From: Lepisosteus oculatus
Lineage: Eukaryota > Chordata > Actinopteri > Semionotiformes > Lepisosteidae
DNA: 64,000 nucleotides
Direction of reading: 5' to 3'
Assembly: GCF_040954835.1 (NCBI RefSeq)
Contig: NC_090703.1
Span: 16,567,444-16,631,443 of the forward strand
The notes beneath the pieces were generated by a model. That model ran no database searches, was not told the origin of the DNA, and was given only the letters and a program-made list of their open reading frames with translations. The position numbers were made by a program, and so were the translations under genes. Numbering within the stretch: position 1 is the stretch's first letter; each line of letters begins with the position of its first letter. Below, one piece after another: positions 30,001-39,697 of this stretch.

Positions 30001-33000
30001 AAAAAGTCCAGTAAATCTGAAAAAAATGAATCTGGGATCTTTTTGTTTGCCCTTGACCAGCTCAGTTCACAATATCAACTGCTTATTTAGGGTATTCAAA
30101 TGTGGGTTGCTGGCTTGGACAGTCCTAATTCATTTAGTTTAGTAACAACCCCCCACCCCCTGCCACTGTGCTCAGCTATCAGGGCACCGTTCTCTATCAA
30201 GGGAGCTCCCTTACTAAATCTCCTGCCAGACTGTATTAAACCTCACAACTTTCCACATCTTCCCATTTCTTTACAACTTAGTGCCCTGAGTAAGAACTAA
30301 CTTGGGATCAGACATGTAGCCAGAGTATCCAGCCAAAATCACACAGAAGGCCAGCCCATATTTAACGCAACCATGGCTCGTCAAGACATAGAGTTCCACG
30401 ATTACTGTACAGTATGTGAATAAATAATCTAAACCTAAAAAGGGGAAACTGAATCTTGTCGTTTTTATTTAACGTCTGCTGTAAACTGGAGATGAAGGAG
30501 GTGGGATTGAGGATGGAAACAATGTTATGCTATTTAGAAGCACATTTAAAGGTTAAATAAAGACATCCTTTTATAAATGTTAGCTTGAATCCTTTACATA
30601 AAGCAGTAAAATAAAGTTGAATTACATACCTAAGAACAGATCCTCTGCCTCCAGCAATTTCCTGTGCTTGACACAAATAACTTGTCAAAGTCACTTCCCA
30701 GCATGGAGCCAGTTATTCAATCACTAGCAACCTGACCTAGCAATCTAATTAACTCTCCTTGCCCTTTTTTACAGGTTTTGCCTCTTTTTATGAAAAGAGA
30801 CAGGTTTTAAGGTCATTTGAGTGGACATTGTTAATTTAATGTTAATGCAAATTATAGCATAACAAGAATGGGTATCATAAAATTAACATTTGATACTACT
30901 ACAGGGCCCTGGCAGTGCAAAACAACAAAATAGCTACTACAGCACTTTTTGCTCTAGAGGATATAAAATCTTTTCATAAATCCCAACATATTTTAGACAT
31001 AAAAATAAACAACGTTTGCATACAGAAAGTTTTACAAAGAAAGGTTTTTAAAAATGAAAACACAAAGTAAAATGATTACAATTTTATTAACAGCTAGTTT
31101 CAAGTCAATACTCTCACCTAACTAATTTCTAACACTTTCTGCCCTGTCTTAACAGTGTTGTAAAACAATCTGAGATATCACATTATACTATCAGTACAAT
31201 ACTACAATGTATTTGAGTTGCATTGCTACAGTACATATCTTTACAAAATGGTACCCAGTTTACTATTAATTCTGAAATAATGAGGACAATATTTTTTTTA
31301 GTACAAAATTTCTCTATTTGGTCATTGAGCTTTGTACCCCAGAACAAAATCCTGTTTAACTGACTGTACCTAAGTTCCACCAAAATTAAATTCAGTGTTA
31401 GCTTAGCTTATGTCTTCTGTTAACTGTTTATTTTAGTTAGCTTTTTTTTGTAATCCAGATGTGAACAACAGCCAAATACATTCCAAACAGGACCCAGGGG
31501 AGACCTGTATCCAAGCAATTGTGAGTCATTGATTTTTTGATTGTGATCACTAAATGTTACGTCAGAATATTTCCAAAAAACATTTAACTCAAGAGACACC
31601 CACAGAATTTCAATGACTGCATATGACACTGCTCCATTCACTACCTTGGTGAATTGATAACAAGAGTCAGCTCCAGCAGAGGAAACTAACAGCCCTGGAA
31701 ACAGGACAAGCAAACACACTAATGATTCACAGATGGAGACACTAAAAGGGCCTTATTTGTAATGGCATTTTAAAAAAAGCAGCTGCATTCAAATGTTTGT
31801 TAGTGTTTCTAATACGTGCTACTTCTGTGACCTCTGTTAAATGGCAGGGTGTTCCAAAATAACATAAAAGGTACAAATGATTTTCTTTCATTTTGACACA
31901 AGAATTTGGTCCTTTACCTGCTCAACAGGTCATTCATGGTCTGGGATATATCCCACATATATTCTATTAGTGGAATAGGCCACGTGTTTTATAAACAGTA
32001 AAGCAGTATTAGCATTGTGACACAGAAATTCTCCATTGTAATTTTGCATTATAATGCTCAAAAGTAAAGAAGTATGCTTTTATTTTTTTGTTTCTTAAAC
32101 ATTTGTAGAAGCTAAAACTATGTAGAATGTGTTTTACACTACAGATACTCATGGGATTAAGAGGTTTGAAACTTATCTTACAGAATTGCAATGCGCATTC
32201 CAATTGGGTACTATTTCATCATGTTTATGAATTTATGAGTGACTCTTGGTAAGCGGATAGACGTCATAAATGTAAAGCTACCAAAAGCTGGCTACAATGG
32301 AATATACATGTTCCTGTGTTCAAAAACAGAAGTAGAGAATGTTGCTATTATACGTTGACCAATACACCATAGAACAGACCAAATGTCCACAGTAAATATT
32401 CGTAGGTTGAATTAACATAAATGTGACTCTCTCTTGTAGCAAGGTTTGGAGTATGTGTTGAACACTACAGCTCTAAGGCTTGAATCTGGGCATCAGAAAG
32501 GTTAGATATTAGATATGCCTGAAGACCAGCACACAATGGGTTCTACTGCCATGGCTGGGTGAGCCTTAGACTTGCCTTTTCAACAGCAACACATTTTTAC
32601 AAGGCACTTGTGAGCAATATTATCGAGTTCTACATGTGTCTTCCTTCATTTGCACAAGTGAGCTTACAGAATAAGAGGCAGATACTGTAGCCTTACATGG
32701 ATCTCAGGATGTGTTTATAATCTACATTCTTAGTGTTGGATCATTTTTAAAGACGTATTTCATTTAGCAAAATGTTAAAGCTGCTGGGCATTCCCAATAC
32801 ATTTATTTTCATTCTTCACTGAAACACATGCTATATAACAGACTGCAAGAGAGGCTAGCTGTTGCAAAGCAAATCATTATGCCATACATACAGTATGAGA
32901 GGTTACAATATTGTATTCAGAAAATGTTGATCTTGTTAGTTTCTGTGAGCAGACAAATTGATAATACCAAATGATATGCTACTGTAGGTACATAATAAAA

Positions 33001-36000
33001 ATAATTGTGATTAAATTTAAAAAGAACAGTGTTTAGTCATGTAGTATGGTGGATAGTGATGGTACACTATCTCATTGTCCCAGGGTAGTGTGTTTTGATT
33101 GTGCCTCTGGCATTTGTCTGTACTTTGAGTGTTCCCACTGTGTTTGCATGGGCGTGTCTGCATGATGTTCCAGTTTCCTCCCAACCTTTAAAGACATACT
33201 GGCTAGGTTTTATAAGTTTACAGTTTAGGAGGTTATTTTAAAACGTTCTTCTCTTGAATCATCACCCCTTGACCCTTTCGCTTTCGAAATATGCTCCAGC
33301 TTGCTGTGACTTTTACTGGAATAAGAAACTTTCAGATAAATGTAAATAGCTGCAGTCTTGAACAGTGATATTCATCCTGTGCCTTCTACTCTTTGAACAA
33401 AGCTCATTTAAATCTCCTAAACTCAGGTTTTTACAAACCTGTTTGCCGTGTTTGGATAACTCACAAAAGCACACAATAGGCTTTTAGCGAAATGTGGCAA
33501 CAGCATGCTTTTATTACCAGCTCTGCTCATCACACTGTTGCAAAGAGAACTGGGCACTCAAAGTAATGTTAGTATGGAGATGAGAGCACTGTGCTCTAAA
33601 ATCAGCTTGGTAAATGGCTGTATGCTCTTTTCTTTCATTTCCAAAACCAACTAAAGAAAAAGCCGCAAGCTGAAATTAAATTAAAGCAATGGTTTAGGCC
33701 TGCTACTAGCTTTATACTATGAACTATAGAACTATACTATAAACTAATGGTATATCTGCACATCACAAAATTGTGAGCTGGAAAATAAGTAACCTATCTG
33801 GTAAGTAAACAAAAAGCCCCATTTTAGGAACAGTAAAGAAGAGGATATTAAAGCTACCTTTGTCACAACTTGCAGTGTGTTTGAACTTTCTCTTTCTGAT
33901 TTTTTGGCTCTGTGTGTTTACAATGATGCTGCCCTCCTGCCCTGGGCTTGCCACCAGCCAAGCCAGTGAATGCATTAAAAAGGAAGGACTGGCTTTGAAG
34001 GCAAGACAAAGGCCACTATAATGCAATGCAATATTTATTAACAAGCAATGTCACATAAAACTGTAATGTATTAAGTTGCAATGCTGTAAAGATGACCAAA
34101 TGATGTTGCGGTCTGCCACATGATCAAAAACACTACACATCGCTGTACAGTACTGTATGTAATTCTGAGAAAAAGGCAAAGTTATGTTATGCTTTATCTA
34201 CAGAACAGTAACCTGTGAACAGTAACAGTAAAATTATCATTATTGATTTTCATATGTTTAAATAGCAACTTTAACTTTATTTTATAATATAATAATGCTT
34301 TTATATTTTGCTTTGGTTGAAATAACTATTTAAATGTTACATTTTTATCATTATTGTTTAATAAATAGCCGTGTTTGAGCCTAAAAATGCACTTTTAAAA
34401 GATTTTCATGTGCTCCCTTTCTGGAAGTATAAACTTTAAGGCACAAACCTAGCAATAGATAAAATACTTGTAGGCAAGTCAGATACATACTGTACTTTTC
34501 AAATATACATATTGTTTATACATATGTATACATATGTTTCCTTGGCAGTATTTTAAAGATAAAAACATCACACCCTTTCTTATCAGCAATTAGAAACTGT
34601 AAACTTTTATAGGCTCTTATAACTGATGCACTTTCACATTCAAAATATTATATTCATGAGATCTTACTTCCAGAATCAAGGTATCTGTCTGTTTGTCAAT
34701 GTACAACTGAGAGAAACACTTATTTTACCTGCTGCTGCCTGGCATTCACTCTTGTTAACATAGGCAAAGTTTTGCTGGCAGCTCTGGGATTCACATACAC
34801 TACACACCATTGGACAGTAAGATTACAGCCAGAAAAGGCACAAACTGGATTAAGGACTCCAGCAGTCTTAAGTCTTGTCCCGTGTTTGTTCTCATTATGC
34901 CCAGACTCTGACAAAAGGAAAAAAAATGTTTTTTTCGACTCCATTTTCTGGTACATTTTAAGCATTTGCCTGATTCTAGAGGGACCCAAAGCGATCTTGA
35001 TTTAAGAGGCGGTATAGCCCTATCTGAGAAAGATTTGTCATCCTGTTTACCATGAAGTGTAGAGGGAAGAAAATTCACATCACACAAAACTGTAATAAAG
35101 AAAGTGAAGGTGGAACTAAATGTAGACTAAAGATTTTTCATTTTTAGCAATGGATTTCTTTGTTTGACACTACATACTGTACAGTAGGTTATTTGTGTAC
35201 GCATCCTGGCAATCAGTTTTCATTTCTTTCTAGGCCTGTTGTGTTCAGGATTAATTGATAAATATAACAAATTATATACTGTAGTAAGAGCAAATGATCT
35301 CTGATAATTACAGAAAACAATAATAATGAAGGGTACAGTAAGAAACAATGTTACAAGAAATCAAAGATGAAATACATTTCTGCAATTTCTGACAGAACAA
35401 CTTAAGCGTTGAACGAACTTGAAACAACATTTTTTTTATTCTAAAAAAGAGCAATATAATTTTATGTGCTGTCAACACCAAAATGACAGGACGAAGCTCT
35501 AATCCTGCTTTTTTTGTAGCAGATGGATAAGGTCTAATAATACATTGATATACAGTAATATACCAGATACTATGAAGTTCGTGATCAAGGAACTTTTAAT
35601 CATTTGCATTATTCAGAACCTTACCTATTATTGATGCCCTAAGGCAGGACTCCATGTCAGGATACTCAAACACACTGACACATGTACGCAGAGTCTCACA
35701 AGTGCATTGTCCTCCTGTTCTGTTACAGCCACTCTGCTCTGGGCACTTCTTATCCTCTGCCCCATGTTGAAGGTGCTCAGGTAAAACTGCAGGATGGAAC
35801 AAGCACAACAAAGGTGAACTAGCTAAATATGAAATGTCTTCCAATACCTTTAATGCTAAGATCATGTTATATGCCTTTTGGCTGTGATTTCTTCCTTGTC
35901 TTTGATCTGTGGTAAGCATTCTTTGTTTGTGATTAATGCTTCTATCTATCACTCCTACATGCTCTCCAACAAAAACCTGCACATATTTAAACATTTCCTC

Positions 36001-39000
36001 AAGTGATGTGAGGTGGCTAAGATGAGAAAATGATAAAAGCTGCATGGGCCAAACTCCACAAAACATCAGTCAACAGTCCTAAGAGATTCCTGTTTGCACC
36101 ACCTTGCATTTCCTTGCAGACCAAAAACACCAATTTAAGCCAAGACAAAAAGGTAAGTTCATATGGGAGGCTTAATTAAACTTAATTCTGTACAAGAAGA
36201 AAAATCCTGCTATCTGCTTCTCTTGATACAACATAGAGATAACCATCAAATAAACAAACATGATAAGTATGATCTGTTGCGAGATACTGTCTCTTAATCA
36301 GGCTGTGGTGAAAGAAATGTAAATGCTGTGTGTCCTTGTGAAAACACAGGGCAAGGATATTAAATGTTTTCTAACAGGCCAGTTGTTGCCAAAACATTTA
36401 TCAGACTGATTACCAGCTTATCAGATTTGTTCAGGACACAAACCCATTTTTCTCAGTGATTAAGCTCTGCTATGAGTGAAAAGTTTTGGATTGTGAAAAC
36501 ACTAGACACATTTACAGCCATACTGAACTACAAGTAGACTTGATATACTTTTCTAGGCTGCAAACGTTTTAGTTGGTTAAATTTGTCTGTATGTTATGTG
36601 ACATGGTCACCTAAAGTTATTTTGTCTGCTACACAGAGATATGATTGGTTTAACAGAATCCACTTAATATATGACAGTCTTACTTTTCATACTAAATGCC
36701 AAACTGGTTCACATACAGCAAAGTTTTAATGGTCAAACCTGACAAGCGGAAACGTAGAGACTACTCCAAAGACCAGGACCTGAATAACTTATTTAGAGAA
36801 CTGATACACTTTTCATTTAGTGTGACTTGGTGCCTGGGTTTTACAAGAAATACAGTGCTTGGCATTAAAATACATATTAATGGAAAACATGTCCATATCT
36901 TGCTGTTACTACATCATGTAGTTTGGCATAATCTGAACATGTAAACGTCTTGTACCAACCAGCAGGTGAATGAACATGTTTTCAAGAAGGTCTTAAATAT
37001 TTCATCATAACTTATAACTCATAACTTTTGTGTGATAATGTCTGGAAATGTTTTAGAGTTGCTTTAGGGAAGCTTTGTGTTTCTGTGGGTTTTAAGCCCA
37101 CAAGACCTAAGAAGTCAGTAATTCTAAAATGGGGGTCTTAGGGCAAGTTTCTAATGAGCTTATCATTAAGTTAACCACTAAAACTGGAGATGCACTCTAT
37201 CTGACTGCCCTTTTAATTATAGCCACTTTCACTACACTTTCCCTGAGGTCCCTCTCAATCAGAGAGACTGCTTGTCTTGGCATTCAGAGTAATGATGAGG
37301 CAACTAGCTTCTGAAGCCTCTTGTAGATATTGTGCTAAAAAGGAAGTCTTTGAAACATGAGTAAGATAACATAAAGGACAAGAGCTGGCTACCCTCTCCG
37401 TTCGGGGCTATTTTGAATGCACAGATCTCTAAGATATTGCATTGGAATTGCATTGGAAAATTAGGGGACATTATTGACCGGATGACAGGGAATTTCTCAC
37501 CTAAATAAGTTTCCTTCTGAACAGCTGTTTGTGAGAGGTTGTGACAGTCCATTTATTATAGTTATGCTATCATTGCCATTAACAGGCATTAGGTCTTATA
37601 GGATTTAAACTGGATGGATCTCCAACTGCCATCAACATCCGCAATCTGGATTTGCAACATTGCACTACCCTTAAGAAAATAACCCAAACAGCTCAGAGAA
37701 AACTAGATTTCAATTCTAATCCAGTCAAGACAATGTATCCTGCTCATGCAATATGCACCAATAACTGTTATGATTTTCCACTTTAAAGGTATAACATTTA
37801 TTTGCTTAATCGTGATGACACAATCTGATAAAAAGATATTCATTATATTCTTCTGGGATTTGTAATGAACTTCTGAATGGGCAAAATAATTACAGTACGG
37901 CTACAGTATATCTTGTTATTCAGTATGAAACTGATTAAACTAAGACATAAAAAACTCAAATTTAAAACACAGGGAGTGGGATAGAGTAGGGAGCTTGCAT
38001 GCTTCACCTTCCTTTGTAAATAAATCTTAATCAACATAACTCTCCATGGAATCTATCGGAGTCCTATGTGGAGGTACAACAATCCAAGCATCTTTTTTGT
38101 GAGAATCCAGTGTAAATACATGCTTCATAATCTGCCACTCTGGAGGACTGTTTTTTCTCACCTCCATTTGCTTCAGTCTCATGGGATTCATTAGTTAGAG
38201 AAAATGCAGGTAGTGGCATAAAGGTTAGTAAATTGATTCCCACCTCCTACAACCAAGGTTATACAATTAAACTGTGACAGTATCTCACACCCTCATACAA
38301 CTAACCTACCTCTTACAGATTGTACAGTATATTAACTAACAAATATAATTGTAGACAAATACATGTAACCCTACAATCTTAAAAAGCTGGTTACGGGGTT
38401 GCTCATAAAAACACCACAATGTAATCTAAAAATCTTGGGAATTAAAATGGCAGCAGAGCCACATTTTACTGCCTTGGATGGGTCATGGTTATCATCAGCA
38501 GTACTACAGTATCTCTTCATAAAAAATCTGCTAAGCCAGTAATGCTTTTTGAGTTTACTGGACAAAACAGGAGCACATACAGTACATACAGTAATGTTTT
38601 ATTGGTAGGCGATAAAAGAGTTAATTGTTAAACTACAGGATAATTTAATTCAGAAGTCCACTGCCTTCTATACTGATGTTGTGGAAATGTTTCATTTTAT
38701 GGTACAGTACTTCAAAGAGGCTGTGATTTACACAAAACCAGCCACTGTCTGAAACTGAAAAAAGCTGCCTTTTTTGTTTACTCAGAAATAGCTAGACCGT
38801 GTTAGATTAGGGTGCTTCAAATGGTTTCGAAATTACAAATCATGTTCTGGTAAAGTCCTCTTAAAACGTGTAATTCAGCCCAAGTGTGTGGTGCCAGAAC
38901 TATCGTCGCACTTATTAATTGAAAAACAATAAGAAAATGACTGACCAAAATCCAAAATAACAGATACTTACTCTTGGCAGTAAATAGCTACTCCAAACGT

Positions 39001-39697
39001 GAACTTGTAACTCCAACCAGGCAAATAAGTACGGAAATCTAATAACATTCAATTAAATCATGAACGACTGGGTTGGCACACAGTAGCTGGCACACGGCGG
39101 ATGAATGAATGACATTTCATGTAAACCAGCGTACTTTTGCACTTTCTCATTTACCCTCGTTCTAAGGTCACAGAACAGTTTAGTCTTACAAATCTTGACC
39201 TCTAAAACATATTATCAACCCCCACGAGCCTTTTTTAACATAAACCGATTAAGTGGAATGGGAACTCAAATCGGGAAACATTAAACAATATTACTGTATT
39301 TTACCGGATAAATCAGCTGAAAACAAATTCCCGATTGCAATATCCGAAAGGCACTAGATTACAGACTGAGTTTATTAGACAACGCATTTACTTGAATATA
39401 CCAACCTTTACAAATCCCCACATCAGGTACCGTCGCGGCTCGTGTCCCATTTGCACCCGCGCAAGTTAACCCTAAACCACAGTAGCCAACACTCCAGTCC
39501 TCCCCGCCGCAGGGTTCCCACTCCAGCCTGGTACAGTAGTCGCAACATCCACAGGGGTCTCGGGTTGGAGTCCGCCCGTTCTCGCAGGTATGGGGAACGC
39601 AAGTCCTGAGCTCACATGGCGTGCATTCATAAGCCATAAGCACACGGGCCAGAAATGAAAAAATTAAGAACACGACTTTGAAATACTTGTTGTACAT
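5853..39697 (-). CDS. CRIM1-like transmembrane BMP regulator, 5' part (7 exons, runs off left edge)
   Basis: Joined exons 39697-39406, 35786-35625, 18986-18744, 14136-13957, 10811-10608, 7994-7866 and 6006-5853 give 1364 coding bases (about 454 residues). Every junction has AG/GT borders, and joins are phase 1 except the last donor (phase 2). Domain order: signal peptide (about 1-22), IGFBP-type Cys-rich domain (23-97), Cys-rich linker (98-151), an 81-residue Cys-rich repeat (152-232), VWC (233-292), VWC (293-360), antistasin-like repeats (361-454). This is the order of vertebrate CRIM1, a type I membrane protein of about 1036 residues in human that binds BMPs through its VWC repeats and limits their release. 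The IGFBP domain is divergent, and only one of the two Cys-rich repeats that precede the first VWC in human CRIM1 was found, so a CRIM1 paralogue is as likely as the direct orthologue. The 3' half (more antistasin repeats, four VWC domains, membrane helix, tail) would lie left of base 1. Confidence 0.88.
6311..6633 (-). mobile_element. tRNA-derived SINE (V-SINE-like), degraded
   Basis: On the minus strand the head (about 6633-6600) resembles the GGTGG...GTTAGAACTGC start of tRNA-derived fish SINEs, and the low-coordinate end has the CATCCACCCATCCAT tail complementary to the usual ATGGATGGATGG 3' end. It lies in intron 6. Similar units at 14.9, 22.3, 33.0 and 56.0 kb support a dispersed family. 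Confidence 0.55.
6797..7698 (+). mobile_element. Solo-LTR-like unit in intron 6
   Basis: A block of about 900 bases begins TGTTACATCCCAG and ends AATGTTACA, i.e. TG...CA borders. It differs sharply in composition from the flanking intron: pyrimidine- and T/G-rich, with repeated TTCGG/CTTCG words at 6990-7130 and a short (TG)n at 7082-7101. An ATTAAA that could serve for polyadenylation lies near 7602, toward the right end. No clear target-site duplication, primer-binding site or internal retroviral genes were seen. The long open frame at 6809-7339 is low-complexity and is not taken as a gene. Confidence 0.4.
7866..7994 (-). CDS. CRIM1-like exon 6: antistasin-like repeat 1
   Basis: 43 residues, phase-1 borders (TTCACAG acceptor, GTATGT donor). 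It starts EPTYETVSP, matching the VWC-to-antistasin linker of human CRIM1 (EPTIITVDP), and carries the antistasin spacing C-x-n-C-x6-C-PYGFVQDRNGC-x2-C-x-C. Antistasin-like repeats are small disulfide modules; in CRIM1 they link the two VWC groups. Confidence 0.85.
7995..10607. other. Intron 5 of the CRIM1-like gene
   Basis: AT-rich intron between antistasin repeat 1 and the second VWC exon. Apart from the Tc1-like scrap at 9758-9955 nothing was recognised. Confidence 0.7.
9758..9955 (+). mobile_element. Tc1/mariner-like transposase fragment
   Basis: The plus-strand frame reads KVLWTDETKNKPFG then NHRRYIWR, ending at a TAG at 9953. VLW(S/T)DET...FG...RYVWR is the block around the second catalytic Asp of Tc1-type DDE transposases. 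Only about 65 residues survive, with a stop just upstream in frame, so it is a dead fragment inside intron 5. Terminal inverted repeats were not found. Confidence 0.7.
10608..10811 (-). CDS. CRIM1-like exon 5: second VWC domain
   Basis: 68 residues, phase-1 borders (TTTTAAG acceptor, GTACAG donor). WKEDDCTFCQCVNGDPHC and PVKIPGECCPFC are near-identical to human CRIM1 VWC 2 (WREDDCTFCQCVNG and PVKVPGECCPVC). It is the best conserved exon in the window and the strongest evidence for family membership. Local GC content is clearly above that of the surrounding introns. Confidence 0.92.
10812..13956. other. Intron 4 of the CRIM1-like gene
   Basis: Intron between the two VWC exons. It holds a 5S-derived SINE at its downstream end (10970-11545); the remainder is AT-rich without recognisable genes. 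Confidence 0.7.
10970..11545 (+). mobile_element. 5S rRNA-derived SINE (SINE3-like)
   Basis: The head contains GAAGCTAAGCAGG and GTACTTGGATGGGAGACC, the internal promoter boxes of 5S rRNA, but diverges from 5S after about 110 bases, so it is a SINE and not a 5S gene. The body continues to a GTGGGGCTGCACATTGGTGG block and an AAAGCG...GTGCTTTATAA tail of the kind shared with LINE 3' ends, closing in ATT repeats. A second copy in the opposite orientation is at 45.5-46.1 kb. Confidence 0.85.
13957..14136 (-). CDS. CRIM1-like exon 4: first VWC domain
   Basis: 60 residues with phase-1 borders (TTGACAG acceptor, GTAAAG donor). It shows the chordin-type VWC pattern: C-x-n-Y-R-M-D-T-C-W-L-C-Q-C, then C, C and the ending EGECCPVC. 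Human CRIM1 VWC 1 has the same FRMDNC and PEGECCPVC landmarks. VWC domains of this kind bind BMP ligands in chordin-family proteins. An open frame continues past the donor into the intron, but the splice site and phase argue against read-through. Confidence 0.88.
   Translation of the reverse strand, partial: FPQSVFTMGRSSRMGKCTEWILAGSVNVEEEYLSAPKQNVQDWTVRTSTFQRESAAQYA
14137..18743. other. Intron 3 of the CRIM1-like gene
   Basis: Holds a tRNA-derived SINE (14943-15240). No second Cys-rich repeat exon was seen on the minus strand, although human CRIM1 has one at this point. Bases 16850-17300 have short runs of higher GC that could not be classified. Confidence 0.65.
14943..15240 (+). mobile_element. 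tRNA-derived SINE (V-SINE-like)
   Basis: The head GGGTGGCATGGTGTG...TCTTGGGTTCAACTCT carries a B-box-like GGTTCAACTC. The body has CTCTCCATGTTTCTCTGGG and ends near GACTGGCATCCTGTCCAGG, the standard layout of this fish SINE group. It lies in intron 3. Confidence 0.7.
18744..18986 (-). CDS. CRIM1-like exon 3: 81-residue Cys-rich repeat
   Basis: Phase-1 borders (TTACAG acceptor, GTAAAC donor). The repeat shows C-x4-C, CCPTVPPLCTC, CQKQEC and the closing CCDVYEC, as in the two Cys-rich repeats that sit before the first VWC domain of human CRIM1. Human has two such exons in tandem; only this one was recognised here. The stretch before the closing cysteines reads RKARGIPGDCC, so the RGD tripeptide known from human CRIM1 at the equivalent place of its second repeat is not present. 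Confidence 0.85.
22080..22317 (+). repeat. LINE-type 3' tail or related dispersed repeat
   Basis: T-rich sequence ending GCAATTTCCCTCACGGGATT then AATAAAGTATCTA, the ending seen on many dispersed fish repeats (…ATTTCCCTCGGGATCAATAAAGTATCTATC). A SINE follows directly. The family is not assigned. Confidence 0.45.
22318..22650 (+). mobile_element. tRNA-derived SINE (V-SINE-like), best copy
   Basis: CTGCCTTGCAGTGCTGGGGC and GGTTGAATTCCTGG form the tRNA-related part. Next come TTTGTATGTTCTCCCCGTGT, GGGTTTCCTCCAGG, CCAAAGACATACTG and the end GGATAAAGCGGTTAGAAAAT plus GTATGGATAAATGG. It directly abuts the repeat tail at 22080-22317, so one inserted next to or onto the other. Confidence 0.8.
26666..26849 (+). 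other. Candidate plus-strand exon inside intron 2
   Basis: A 184-base segment bounded by a strong acceptor (CTTTTCTTACAG) and a consensus donor (GTAAGT), clearly GC-richer than its surroundings. One frame is open through the whole segment and on to 27184 (177 codons including flanks), with no family recognised; another frame also stays open for 38 codons. It could be an exon of an antisense non-coding RNA, of an unrelated gene, or chance. Confidence 0.3.
33040..33310 (+). mobile_element. tRNA-derived SINE, old copy
   Basis: Degraded but collinear with the copy at 22.3 kb: a TATGGTGGATAGTGATGG head, GTTCCCACTGTGTTTGCATG, CCAGTTTCCTCCCAACCTTT and AAAGACATACTGGCTAGG, then a decayed tail. It lies in intron 2. 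Confidence 0.6.
34729..34856 (-). pseudogene. Frameshifted duplicate of CRIM1-like exon 2 (pseudo-exon candidate)
   Basis: On the minus strand one frame reads VCAFSGCNLTVQWC and, after a one-base frame change near 34800, another reads VCESQSCQQNFAYVNKSEC then QAAAG, ending at a good phase-1 donor (GTAAAA). Cys spacing and the F-x-Y core copy exon 2, 0.8 kb upstream in transcription order (SGCN, CxCE, SC, F-x-Y, C, xAxxG). No acceptor with a pyrimidine tract precedes it and the length is not compatible with phase 1 to phase 1. I infer a dead tandem exon copy; a sequencing indel in a live exon is the alternative. Confidence 0.45.
35625..35786 (-). CDS. CRIM1-like exon 2: Cys-rich linker
   Basis: The exon has a phase-1 acceptor (CCTGCAG) and a phase-1 donor (GTAAGG) and codes 54 residues. 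The motif SGCNRTGGQCTCETLRTC followed by FEYP and SCLRA matches the human CRIM1 linker (GCN..NGKCECNTIRTC, then FEFP and MCLSAL) in Cys spacing and in the F-E-aromatic/P core. This exon is what most firmly ties the gene to CRIM1 rather than to other IGFBP or VWC proteins. Confidence 0.85.
35787..39405. other. Intron 1 of the CRIM1-like gene
   Basis: AT-rich intron between the signal/IGFBP exon and exon 2. No repeats or exons recognised. Confidence 0.7.
39406..39697 (-). CDS. CRIM1-like exon 1: signal peptide and IGFBP-type domain
   Basis: The ATG at 39697 opens a hydrophobic leader (core VVFLIFSFLARVLMA) with probable cleavage after Ala22. It is followed by a 12-Cys-type N-terminal domain containing PCGCCDYC, the GCGCCxxC signature of insulin-like growth factor binding proteins as found at the N-terminus of CRIM1. 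A later CGG...GYCGLGLTC stretch completes the domain. The exon ends in phase 1 at a GTTGGT donor. Codon use is GC-richer than the flanking intron. In the CRIM1 family this domain is extracellular; IGF binding by it is not firmly established. Confidence 0.85.

Larger units (their letters stand above)
18987..35624. other. Intron 2 of the CRIM1-like gene, 16.6 kb
   Basis: The longest intron of the window. It contains a LINE-like tail with a SINE (22.1-22.65 kb), purine-rich sequence around 21.3-23.3 kb, a candidate plus-strand exon at 26.7 kb, an old SINE at 33.0 kb and the exon-2-like pseudo-exon at 34.7 kb. No other coding sequence is supported; the short open frames are chance frames in AT-rich DNA. 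Confidence 0.65.

Noticed and set aside
35793-36066. Extension of exon 2 of the CRIM1-like gene to an upstream ATG at 36066
   Set aside because: The open frame upstream of 35786 lacks the Cys pattern, and a clear CCTGCAG acceptor with the right phase marks the exon start.
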